From Bacillota bacterium (GTDB taxonomy: Bacteria; Bacillota; Clostridia; Lachnospirales; Lachnospiraceae), in contig JAMPHT010000028.1 of assembly GCA_023663285.1 (NCBI GenBank), forward strand, positions 1 to 42,546: 42,546 nt of DNA. The letters are read 5' to 3'. Positions 32,266-39,632 of the stretch are shown here, piece after piece (the first letter of the stretch is position 1; each line of letters begins with the position of its first letter). Made by a program: the position numbers and the translations under genes. A model generated the notes under the pieces. That model was not told the DNA's origin and did no database searches. It saw only the letters and a program-made list of their open reading frames with translations.

Positions 32266-33585
32266 TCATGAGTCAAAAAGACTGCCCAACAGCTCTACGC
32301 TGGTCTCAAAGTCAAACTTCTCTTCGGTAGCCTGACACAGAAACTCATTGACCGCGTCTATTTTCGCGATGGCGTAGTCAATGCTGGGGTTACTGCCGCT
32401 CTTATATGCGCCGATGTTGATCAGATCCTCCGCCTCGTTATAGGTAGCCAGCACATTTTTCAGCTTACCCGCCATCTGCTTGTGCTCTCTGGTGGCGATC
32501 TGGCTCATACAACGGGAAATGCTCTGCAGCACGTCGATAGCGGGATAATGATTCTTGTGCCCCAGCTTTCTGTCCAGCATGATATGTCCGTCCAGAATAC
32601 TTCGGGCAGTATCCGTGATGGGCTCGTTGAAATCGTCGCCGTCCACCAGCACGGTGTACAGCCCCGTGATGGACCCCTTATCCGACCTGCCCGCCCGCTC
32701 TAAGAGCTTGGGCATCTCCGCGTACACACTGGGAGGATAGCCCCTGCTCACGGGAGGCTCCCCGCTGGCAAGCCCGATCTCCCGCTGCGCCATGGAAAAA
32801 CGGGTCAGGGAATCCATCATCAGCAGTACGTCCCTGCCCTGATCTCTAAAATATTCCGCGATAGCCGTGGCCGTCTTGGCCGCCTTATTTCTCTCCAGGG
32901 CCGGCTTATCCGAGGTGGCTACCACCACCACCGAGCGCCGCATTCCCTCTTCCCCCAGATCCCGCTCTATAAATTCACGCACCTCACGTCCCCGCTCTCC
33001 AATCAGAGCGATCACGTTGATGTCCGCCTTTGTATTCCTTGCAAACATTCCCATCAGCGTGGATTTCCCCACGCCGGAGCCGGCAAAGATGCCGATACGC
33101 TGACCCTTCCCCACTGTGATCAGGCCGTCCACCGCCTTTACCCCCAGGGGCAGGACCTCGTCGATGATCTCCCTGCTCATAGGATCCGGCGGCGGCGCTT
33201 CCACAGGATAGGCTGCTCCGTTCACCACAGTGCCGTCCACCGGCCTTCCCAGACCGTCCAGGGTCTTGCCTAACAAATCGTCGCCGGCAACCACCCTTAA
33301 AGGGCTGCCTGTATTTTCCACCACACAGCCCAGCCCGATGCCGTCCGTGGCGTCATAGGGCATCAGCAGGGTCTTTTTGTCCTTAAAGCCCACTACCTCC
33401 GCCATGATGGGCGGCTGCTCCCCTTCCCCGCCGGGAAAGATCATGCACAGATCCCCCAGCCTTGCATCCGGCCCGGCGGATTCAATGGTCAGCCCCACCA
33501 CATTGACTACCTTGCCCAGCCTCTTAAAAAAAGACTGCTCCATTATTTTGTTGTACTTTCCGAAATCCACCACCGGTGCGTACAC
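32266..33585 (-). CDS. fliI: Flagellum-specific export ATPase FliI
   Basis: 439 residues. The Walker A motif GSGVGKST lies at 169-176, Walker B in VLLMMDSLTRF, and the catalytic Glu in LIGERGREVREF. SGEPPVSRGYPPSVYAEMPK is the F1/V1-type signature. FliI powers delivery of export substrates. The start is GTG at 33585 with GGAGG 5 bases upstream. A 220-base gap holding a structured repeat element separates it from fliH. Confidence 0.97.
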   Translation of the reverse strand: MYAPVVDFGKYNKIMEQSFFKRLGKVVNVVGLTIESAGPDARLGDLCMIFPGGEGEQPPIMAEVVGFKDKKTLLMPYDATDGIGLGCVVENTGSPLRVVAGDDLLGKTLDGLGRPVDGTVVNGAAYPVEAPPPDPMSREIIDEVLPLGVKAVDGLITVGKGQRIGIFAGSGVGKSTLMGMFARNTKADINVIALIGERGREVREFIERDLGEEGMRRSVVVVATSDKPALERNKAAKTATAIAEYFRDQGRDVLLMMDSLTRFSMAQREIGLASGEPPVSRGYPPSVYAEMPKLLERAGRSDKGSITGLYTVLVDGDDFNEPITDTARSILDGHIMLDRKLGHKNHYPAIDVLQSISRCMSQIATREHKQMAGKLKNVLATYNEAEDLINIGAYKSGSNPSIDYAIAKIDAVNEFLCQATEEKFDFETSVELLGSLFDS

Positions 33586-33682
33586 ACTGACCTCCGTGCT
33601 TCAAACCATTTATCACATCATGACCTTATTGCTATATATACACCATATCTTCTATGCGTATGCCGTCTGCTCTCCCGATTCC

Positions 33683-33806
33683 GGAAGAATGCCAAGAGAG
33701 TGCGCAGCACACCTCTTTGGGCATTCTTCCGCGCGAGTAGGCTCGCTTGCGAGCCGTAGGATTTCTTAGCGGGCGTACTTTGACCGCTTAGAAATCCTAC
33801 TCGCGC
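33683..33806 (-). repeat. Composite inverted-repeat element, copy A (after fliH)
   Basis: Two abutting structures. At 33683-33730, GGAAGAATGCC and GGCATTCTTCC form a stem extended by AAGAG/CTCTT. At 33731-33806 an outer stem GCGCGAGTA/TACTCGCGC (9 bp) encloses GGCTCGC/GCGAGCC (33740-33755) and GGATTTCTTAGCGG/CCGCTTAGAAATCC (33759-33772 and 33784-33797), which together can fold as a three-way junction. The longest stem has one mismatch, inside CTTAG, present in both arms on the plus strand. It ends at the fliH stop codon. The same design occurs after flhF. Confidence 0.85.
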
Positions 33807-34639
33807 TATTCGCGCTGCCAGGCCAGCAGCATCAGCTTCCGCTTCAGCGCCTCCAGCTGCGTATCCAGCCCGCAGTCGTAAATGCCGCTGTCCGTCTCGA
33901 TCAGGCACTCATTTTTCGCCAGGGTCATATCCTCCACTACTTCCACATTGCAGTTCGCCGCAACGGCCCCCGCCAGGATCTCCTTTTTCTGCATACTGAC
34001 ATAAGGATAATCCTCCTTGGAGACGTGTACCATAAAGTCGTGACCGCCCTCCAGCTTTCTCAGCGTATCTGAGATCAAATGGCCCAGGATCTCCCGATAA
34101 GACTGAAGCTCTACATGAAAAATATGCTCATAGATCGCCGCGATGGTATCCACCATCTGAGGCTCCAGCTCCTCTATCTGCTGTTTATAATAAAGCTCCA
34201 GCTGTTCTTCCTTTTCCCTGTATTCCTGCCGGATGGCTTCCGCCTCCGCCTGGGCTTTTGCATATCCCTCCGAATAGCCCTGCTGCTGCGCCTGTGTAAG
34301 AATACCGTTCTTCTCCGCCGCTGCCTGGGCTCTCGCCTCCTGAAGAAGGGCTTCCGCCTCCGCCTTTGCCGCCGCCAGAGTAGTCTGGGCCGCCGCCTGG
34401 GCATTCTCCATGATCTGGTCTGCGCTCTCCTGGGATTTGATGATACTGCTCTCTCCCTCGTCCCCTGTAAGCTCCAGCTCCGCCGCCGTAAGACCGGATA
34501 CAAACCCCTCCGCATCGGCTTCCTGCTGCCACCGCAGCAGATCGTCCTGCCGTTTCTGTATCAGCTCGTCAGCGCTGATGACACGTTTCTCCTCGGATTG
34601 GACCACCATAAACATCTGTTTTACCAAACCACTAGACAA
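33806..34639 (-). CDS. fliH: Flagellar export ATPase regulator FliH
   Basis: 277 residues. An N-terminal region is followed by a long Ala/Glu/Gln coiled coil (about 60-165) and a C-terminal FliH/VATPase-E-like domain (about 170-270, with YEHIFHVELQSYREILGHLI). It holds FliI dimers and inhibits them. The start was set at TTG 34639 because GGAGGTGA lies exactly 8 bases upstream; the GTG at 34651 is inside that ribosome site. The start codon overlaps the last codons of fliG. The stop codon borders a composite inverted repeat. Confidence 0.9.
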   Translation of the reverse strand: MSSGLVKQMFMVVQSEEKRVISADELIQKRQDDLLRWQQEADAEGFVSGLTAAELELTGDEGESSIIKSQESADQIMENAQAAAQTTLAAAKAEAEALLQEARAQAAAEKNGILTQAQQQGYSEGYAKAQAEAEAIRQEYREKEEQLELYYKQQIEELEPQMVDTIAAIYEHIFHVELQSYREILGHLISDTLRKLEGGHDFMVHVSKEDYPYVSMQKKEILAGAVAANCNVEVVEDMTLAKNECLIETDSGIYDCGLDTQLEALKRKLMLLAWQRE

Positions 34640-35651
34640 CGATCTCGTCACCTCCGCCTCTGGAAATTACGATCTCACCGGTATCCTCCAGCTTTCTGAT
34701 GATATTTACGATCTTCTGCTGAGCCTCTTCCACATCCTTCATGCGGACAGGGCCCATAAACTCCATATCTTCTTTGATCATGACAGCCAGACGCTTGGAC
34801 AGGTTGTTGAAGATAGCGTTCTGTACCTGCTCGTTGGCGCTCTTCAACGCCATCTCCAGATCGCTGTTGTCCACGTCACGCAGCACACGCTGAATGGCTC
34901 TGTCGTCCAGCAGCAGGATATCCTCGAACACGAACATCTTCTTTCTGATCTCGTCCGCCAGCTCCGGCTCCTCGATCTCCAGCGTCTCCATAATATGGCG
35001 CTCTGTTCCTCTGTCTACCGTGTTCAGTATCTCCACCACGGCGTCCACACCGCCGATAACGGTGTAATCCTGATTTACAAGGCTTGCCAGCTTGGATTCC
35101 AGCACCTTCTCCACCTCCTTGATAACGTCGGGGCTGGTGCGGTCCATCACCGCGATACGCCGCGCCACATCCGCCTGTCTGTCCGGAGCCAGCGCCGAGA
35201 TCACCAGCGCCGCCTGACCGGGGGAAAGATAGGACAGGATCAGGGCAATGGTCTGAGGATGTTCGTCCTGGATAAAGTTGATCAGCTGGGAAGCATCCGT
35301 CTTTCGCACAAATTCGAAAGGCTTCACCTGGAGGGACGCCGTCAGCTTGCCGATAACGTCCATCGCCTTCTCCGTGCCCAGCGCCTTCTCCAGCAGATCC
35401 TTCGCATAGTTGATGCCGCCCTCCGCAATATACTGCTGTGCCAGGCACACCTCATAAAACTCGTTTATAACGCTTTCCTTCACCTGGGGCGTCACGCTCC
35501 TGGTATTGGCGATCTCCAGAGTCAGTTCCTCGATCTCTTCCTCCTTCAGGTGCTTGAAAATACCCGCCGAGCGTTCCGGTCCCAATGCGATCAGCAGGAT
35601 CGCAGCTTTCTGTATTCCTTTGAGTTCGTCTTTTTCCGCCGCCTTTGCCAT
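34632..35651 (-). CDS. fliG: Flagellar motor switch protein FliG
   Basis: 339 residues, the standard length. The N-terminal domain (IQKAAILLIALGPERSAGIF) contacts FliF. The middle ARM domain has the EHPQTIALILSYLSPGQAAL motif. The C-terminal torque helix region, FEDILLLDDRAIQRVLRDVD, carries the charged residues that meet MotA. The ATG has AAAGGAAGAGCTT upstream. It overlaps fliH by 8 bases. Confidence 0.98.
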   Translation of the reverse strand: MAKAAEKDELKGIQKAAILLIALGPERSAGIFKHLKEEEIEELTLEIANTRSVTPQVKESVINEFYEVCLAQQYIAEGGINYAKDLLEKALGTEKAMDVIGKLTASLQVKPFEFVRKTDASQLINFIQDEHPQTIALILSYLSPGQAALVISALAPDRQADVARRIAVMDRTSPDVIKEVEKVLESKLASLVNQDYTVIGGVDAVVEILNTVDRGTERHIMETLEIEEPELADEIRKKMFVFEDILLLDDRAIQRVLRDVDNSDLEMALKSANEQVQNAIFNNLSKRLAVMIKEDMEFMGPVRMKDVEEAQQKIVNIIRKLEDTGEIVISRGGGDEIVV

Positions 35652-35666
35652 AAGCTCTTCCTTTCG

Positions 35667-37268
35667 TCAACCCCAATCTTCGTTCAGCCAGTTCCGCAAC
35701 AGATTTGCCGCCGCTTCGGGATTATCGTCAACAAATTTCTCTATCATCTTTCTGGTATCGGACTTGGTCTCCACATCAATGTCGGTGACCGCATCGTCAG
35801 GCGTAGACTGCAGCATGGATTCCACGGAGAGCTCTTCTTCCGCTTCCTCTCCCTTGCGGCCCCGCATACTCCGCAGCACTACAAAGGCAAGCAATGCCAG
35901 GATCAGCACGATCATCACGATGCTGACGATATCGCTGCCGGTGATGCTGCTCTGCTTATCAACGAAGACAGGAGACTCAAACGCCATGATCGTGATCCGA
36001 TCCTCGCTGATGCCTGTGGCATTCGCCGCCATACTGTAATAATCCGGGTCGATCTCCAGCTTGACATCCTCTCTGTGAGCCTCCTGGAATTCCTCCCAGG
36101 TGATGCCTTCCAGCAGGCCCTGAGCCTTGACGGTGCTCTCGTTGTACGTCCTGTACCGGATCATGGAAATGGCGAGGCCGGAATTTTCATATTTGACAAC
36201 GCCGGGCATCGTGGTGACCTGCTTTGCGTATTCATTGGGCAGATAATCCGTGCTTCTCTCCGTCTGGCTGGACTCGCTAGTGCCGTAGTCCTGCCACATA
36301 TATCCGGTGTAATTCTCGCCGTCGTTTTCCGTCGTGCCGGGAATACCGCCGCCGTCGTTCACATTGCTGGACTCAAATTCATCCTCATGGCTCTTCATCC
36401 CCTCGTCGCGGCCGTCGGGAGCGGAATACTCCTTCCAGGTCTCCTGGTACTGGGAATAATCCACATCCAGATTGGCAGTGACCGCGATCTGGTCGAACTG
36501 CTGGGTGCCGAAAAGCACTGTTTTTAACTGGCTTGCAATAAAGGTCTGAGCCTGGGACCGCAGCTCCTGTATGGACTGCGCCATCCCGACGGCGGAGTTG
36601 GAGTCGTTTCCAACAAACAGAATGTTTGAATTGGTATCTACAATGGTGATCTTATCCATGGCGGCATTTCCCAGCCCGGAGGACACGCACCTTGCCAGTC
36701 CCGCCGCCTGGGATGAGGTAAGATTGCCGTCCAGTTCCAGCGTGATATAAGCCGAGGTCTCCTCATTCTGGGCCGCCAGGGTGCCGTTTTGAGGCGGCAG
36801 CGTCAGAATCACCGTTGCGTCCTTCACATTGCTCTGACATTCCAGGGTCCTGGCCATCTCCTCCTGCAGGTAAAGCTTCCACTGGTGCTCCCTGTCCGTG
36901 GAGGTGGTGGACATACTGCTGTTCACCCATTCGTCATATTTCATGGCAGAGGTAGTGTAACCCGCGGATCCAAGCGCCAGGTTTGCCATATACTGCTGTT
37001 CTGACAGCACCTCGATGGTCAATGCGTCATCCGATACCTTGGGGGTCACGCCCGCAGATTCCAAAATTTCGACTATCTTCGCCGCCTCCGCCGAGGTGGC
37101 GTATGTACCCAGCTTTATATATTGTGGTCTGGAAATCACATAGACGATGATCACCAGCGTAAAGATGACCGCCGCCCCGATGGCAATGATGATCGTCCTC
37201 TGTCTGGCAGTGAATTTGTTCCACCAGTCTTTTACTTTTTCCAGTATCTCTTTCAACTTCTCAGGCAT
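35667..37268 (-). CDS. fliF: Flagellar MS-ring protein FliF
   Basis: 533 residues. Two membrane segments (about 24-45 and 432-455) flank the periplasmic-side ring-building domains, including VLILTLPPQ-like ATVILTLPPQNGTL and QIAVTANLDVDYSQYQETW. The cytoplasmic C-terminal end (VDDNPEAAANLLRNWLNED) is the FliG-binding peptide. It forms the first ring of the basal body. AGGAGACTTACC precedes the ATG. Confidence 0.98.
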   Translation of the reverse strand: MPEKLKEILEKVKDWWNKFTARQRTIIIAIGAAVIFTLVIIVYVISRPQYIKLGTYATSAEAAKIVEILESAGVTPKVSDDALTIEVLSEQQYMANLALGSAGYTTSAMKYDEWVNSSMSTTSTDREHQWKLYLQEEMARTLECQSNVKDATVILTLPPQNGTLAAQNEETSAYITLELDGNLTSSQAAGLARCVSSGLGNAAMDKITIVDTNSNILFVGNDSNSAVGMAQSIQELRSQAQTFIASQLKTVLFGTQQFDQIAVTANLDVDYSQYQETWKEYSAPDGRDEGMKSHEDEFESSNVNDGGGIPGTTENDGENYTGYMWQDYGTSESSQTERSTDYLPNEYAKQVTTMPGVVKYENSGLAISMIRYRTYNESTVKAQGLLEGITWEEFQEAHREDVKLEIDPDYYSMAANATGISEDRITIMAFESPVFVDKQSSITGSDIVSIVMIVLILALLAFVVLRSMRGRKGEEAEEELSVESMLQSTPDDAVTDIDVETKSDTRKMIEKFVDDNPEAAANLLRNWLNEDWG

Positions 37269-37297
37269 GGTAAGTCTCCTAAAGTATTAATTTAAAC

Positions 37298-37633
37298 TCA
37301 GATCTGCATCTGCATGATTTCCTTATAGGCGTCCATCAGTTTATCGCGGATGGCCACGGTATACTGCAGTGCAGTAGACGCCTTCTGCAGGGCGATCATC
37401 AGGTCGTGGGTATTCTCCGTCTCACCCAGCGCAAACTTGATTTCTTCGTCCTCGGCATCGGAAAGATAACTGTTGGTGGTCTTGATATTGTCGATAGCCG
37501 TGTTCAGAAAAGCGTCGAACATGGTTCCCGTGGTTTCTTTCTTCGGTTCGATATCCAGCAGCGTTCCCCGCAGGGACTCCGCCGGAGAGATATTGTTGAT
37601 CTTAGTCACTCCGTTCAATGTATACAGATCCAT
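37298..37633 (-). CDS. fliE: Flagellar hook-basal body protein FliE
   Basis: 111 residues. The C-terminal half, FALGETENTHDLMIALQKAS then LQYTVAIRDKLMDAYKEIMQ, is the FliE signature. It joins the MS ring to the rod. The gene lies between flgC and fliF as in nearly all flagellar operons. Confidence 0.96.
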   Translation of the reverse strand: MDLYTLNGVTKINNISPAESLRGTLLDIEPKKETTGTMFDAFLNTAIDNIKTTNSYLSDAEDEEIKFALGETENTHDLMIALQKASTALQYTVAIRDKLMDAYKEIMQMQI

Positions 37634-37683
37634 GTTATGTATTTCCTTTCCGTATCATTCTCAAGTCTGTCTTAACGCCGCCG

Positions 37684-38133
37684 TCACTGTCCCAGCTGCA
37701 GCCCCTGCTGAGCCATGGACTTGCTGGCGTTGAACGCGGTAGCGTTTGCCTCATAGGCACGGCTGGCGTCTATCATGTCGGTCATCTCCGTGATGATGTT
37801 CACGTTGGGACCGGTCACATAGCCGTTTTCATCCGCGTCGGGATGGGAAGGGTCATACACCATGTTCATCTCTGTCTCATAGTCATGCAGGACCCCTCTG
37901 ACCTTTACGCCCTGGCCGGAATAGCCGTGATTGAAGGAAGCCTCGTTCAAGACCCTGCTGAACTCGGTCTGGCCGCCTTTTTCCTCAAAGTAAACTACCT
38001 TCCTTCGGTAGGGGGTGCCGTTGGCAGTCCTGGTGGTATTGGCATTGGCTATATTCTCCGAAATGACATCCATACGGTAGCGCTGGGCCGTCATTCCTGA
38101 TGCGTTGATGTTAAACCCCGAAAACATACTCAT
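37684..38133 (-). CDS. flgC: Flagellar proximal rod protein FlgC
   Basis: 149 residues: the N-terminal rod signature MFSGFNINASGMTAQRYRMD and ISENIANANTT, and a C-terminal VNIITEMTDMIDASRAYEAN. The length is typical. The ATG follows AAGGAAGAG. It comes 24 bases after flgB. Confidence 0.97.
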   Translation of the reverse strand: MSMFSGFNINASGMTAQRYRMDVISENIANANTTRTANGTPYRRKVVYFEEKGGQTEFSRVLNEASFNHGYSGQGVKVRGVLHDYETEMNMVYDPSHPDADENGYVTGPNVNIITEMTDMIDASRAYEANATAFNASKSMAQQGLQLGQ

Positions 38134-38157
38134 ATTTTTTCTCTTCCTTTCACATTA

Positions 38158-38547
38158 CTACTTCATAACTGTCTTTAGATTATCGAACTCCTGGTTGATA
38201 CCGGCCAGCAGTCCCTGATATTTCAGTTGGTTCTCCGCCAGCATCACATTCTCGTTCTCAATATCCACATTATTACCGTCCAGACGGTAGGAATAGCTCT
38301 CGTAATCCGTGAATGTCCTGACGGAAAGATTTTTTGACTTTGCCGCCGCCACCTTTGAATCGGTAGACTGATACCGGTTATGGCCCAGGGCCTTTTCAAG
38401 GACAGACTCAAAGGCTACGTCCTGCCTCTTGTAGCCCGGCGTGTCCACGTTGGCGATATTATTGCCTATGGCCTCGTTGCGCAGCCAGCTGGCGTCCGCC
38501 GCCTTATCCAAGATCCTCACATAGTCAAACACGTTTGTCTGAATCAT
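38158..38547 (-). CDS. flgB: Flagellar proximal rod protein FlgB
   Basis: 129 residues with EAIGNNIANVDTPGYKRQDV near the N-terminus and a C-terminal VMLAENQLKYQGLLAGINQE. It is the first gene of the fla/che operon, with its own promoter and AAAGGAGACAGCT before the ATG. It follows codY, as in B. subtilis. Confidence 0.97.
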   Translation of the reverse strand: MIQTNVFDYVRILDKAADASWLRNEAIGNNIANVDTPGYKRQDVAFESVLEKALGHNRYQSTDSKVAAAKSKNLSVRTFTDYESYSYRLDGNNVDIENENVMLAENQLKYQGLLAGINQEFDNLKTVMK

Positions 38548-38577
38548 AGCTGTCTCCTTTCATATCCACACCTTTTT

Positions 38578-38605
38578 ATTATAATTATTTTACGCAAAAA
38601 AACAA
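38578..38605 (-). promoter_or_regulatory. Predicted sigma-A promoter of the fla/che operon
   Basis: TTGTTT (38600-38605), 16 bases, then TATAAT (38578-38583) on the minus strand, in an A/T-rich region between the codY terminator and flgB. Transcription would start near 38571, about 20 bases before the flgB ATG, leaving a very short leader. Confidence 0.75.
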
Positions 38606-38626
38606 TAGATTTTGAATGATTTTATC

Positions 38627-38663
38627 AAAAAAGGGACTTATTATTTATGTAATAAATCCCTTT
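38627..38663 (-). terminator. Rho-independent terminator of codY
   Basis: AAAGGGATTTATTA pairs with TAATAAGTCCCTTT (14 positions, one mismatch) around a 6-base loop, followed by a T-run on the minus strand. It separates codY from the flgB promoter. The 38-base stretch between it and the codY stop holds nothing notable. Confidence 0.88.
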
Positions 38664-38700
38664 ATACCACCTTTCAATCCGTTTTTATGTATTAAATTGT

Positions 38701-39489
38701 TTATCTCCTCTGGTTCTGATGTTTCAATTCCTCGATCTCATCAAACACCACGTCGTTCAGCACCTTGATGTAGGTCCCCTTCATGCCGGAGGATCGGGAT
38801 TCAATCACCCCCGCGCTCTCGAACTTCCGCAGGGCGTTGACGATCACGGAACGGGTGATCCCCACTCTGTCGGCGATCTTGCTGGCCACCAGGATGCCTT
38901 CCATACCGTTCAGCTCGTCAAAAATATGGGTGATGGCCTCCATCTCGGAAAAGGACAGGGTACTGATCGCCGAGCGCACCACAGCTATCTTTCGCTTCTC
39001 CTCGGCATTCTCCTCATTCACCGCCCGCAGCATCTCCAGCCCTACCACTGTAGAGCCGTACTCGCACAGAATGATGTCGTCGATCTCATACTGGGTGTTG
39101 CCCTTGTAGACAAACAGGGTTCCCAAACGCTCTCCCGCTATCTCGATGGGGGCTATGGTTGCCTGGACCTTCCGGATCTCGGTGTTTTCAAAGCCCAGCG
39201 TCTCCAGATTCACATTTTCCTTGGTGGAAAGCACTCCCAGCAGACGCTCGTTCAGCATAGGGTCTATAAACCCGCCCACCTCTTCGTTTATCAACTCTGT
39301 GATGGACCGAATGCCTTCGGCTTTTCCCACGCCCAACACCTTGCCCTTGCGGCTGATGACCAAAACATTGGAATTTAAAATATCCCGCAGCACCGTGCAT
39401 ATATCATTGAACACCACTTTGCTGGAGTTATTGTTATGCAACAACTTTCCTATTTTTCTGGTTTTATCTAACAGCTGTACACTGCTCAT
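38701..39489 (-). CDS. codY: GTP- and amino-acid-sensing transcription regulator CodY
   Basis: 262 residues. The N-terminal GAF domain starts MSSVQLLDKTRKIGKLLHNN. The C-terminal winged helix has the near-invariant SKIADRVGITRSVIVNALRK and SGMKGTYIKVLND. CodY represses many nutrient-limitation genes when branched-chain amino acids and GTP are high. ATG 39489 was chosen, preceded by GGAGGAAAATAT; an open frame to 39537 adds a non-family lead. It lies directly before the flagellar operon, as in B. subtilis where CodY represses it. No clear AATTTTCNGAAAATT site was seen before flgB. Confidence 0.97.
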   Translation of the reverse strand: MSSVQLLDKTRKIGKLLHNNNSSKVVFNDICTVLRDILNSNVLVISRKGKVLGVGKAEGIRSITELINEEVGGFIDPMLNERLLGVLSTKENVNLETLGFENTEIRKVQATIAPIEIAGERLGTLFVYKGNTQYEIDDIILCEYGSTVVGLEMLRAVNEENAEEKRKIAVVRSAISTLSFSEMEAITHIFDELNGMEGILVASKIADRVGITRSVIVNALRKFESAGVIESRSSGMKGTYIKVLNDVVFDEIEELKHQNQRR

Positions 39490-39525
39490 ACATATTTTCC
39501 TCCGTCTTGGCGGCCTGCCACGACT

Positions 39526-39554
39526 AGTGTAACACATAAAAAAACAGATTTCAA
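39526..39554 (-). promoter_or_regulatory. Predicted sigma-A promoter of codY
   Basis: TTGAAA (39549-39554), a 17-base spacer with a T-run, then TACACT (39526-39531) on the minus strand. The spacing is optimal and the site lies in the topA-codY gap about 37 bases before the codY ATG. Confidence 0.72.
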
Positions 39555-39632
39555 TGTATAATTCTGGGATTTTAGTGTTTTTTCTATGATTTATGCGACA
39601 ATTCCGACAAAAAAACTTTTGGGTCTCCGCAA

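Noticed and set aside
34410-36527. A 705-codon open frame on the plus strand
   Set aside because: It lies fully opposite fliH, fliG and fliF, which have clear family motifs. It has no recognisable domain and arises from codon bias on the other strand.
38548-38626. A CodY-binding box before flgB
   Set aside because: No stretch comes close to AATTTTCNGAAAATT; the best A/T-rich matches have too many mismatches.
39608-39632. A terminator after topA
   Set aside because: Only a 5-bp stem (CTCTG/CGGAG) is present and the T-run lies too far from it, so it does not meet the usual form.
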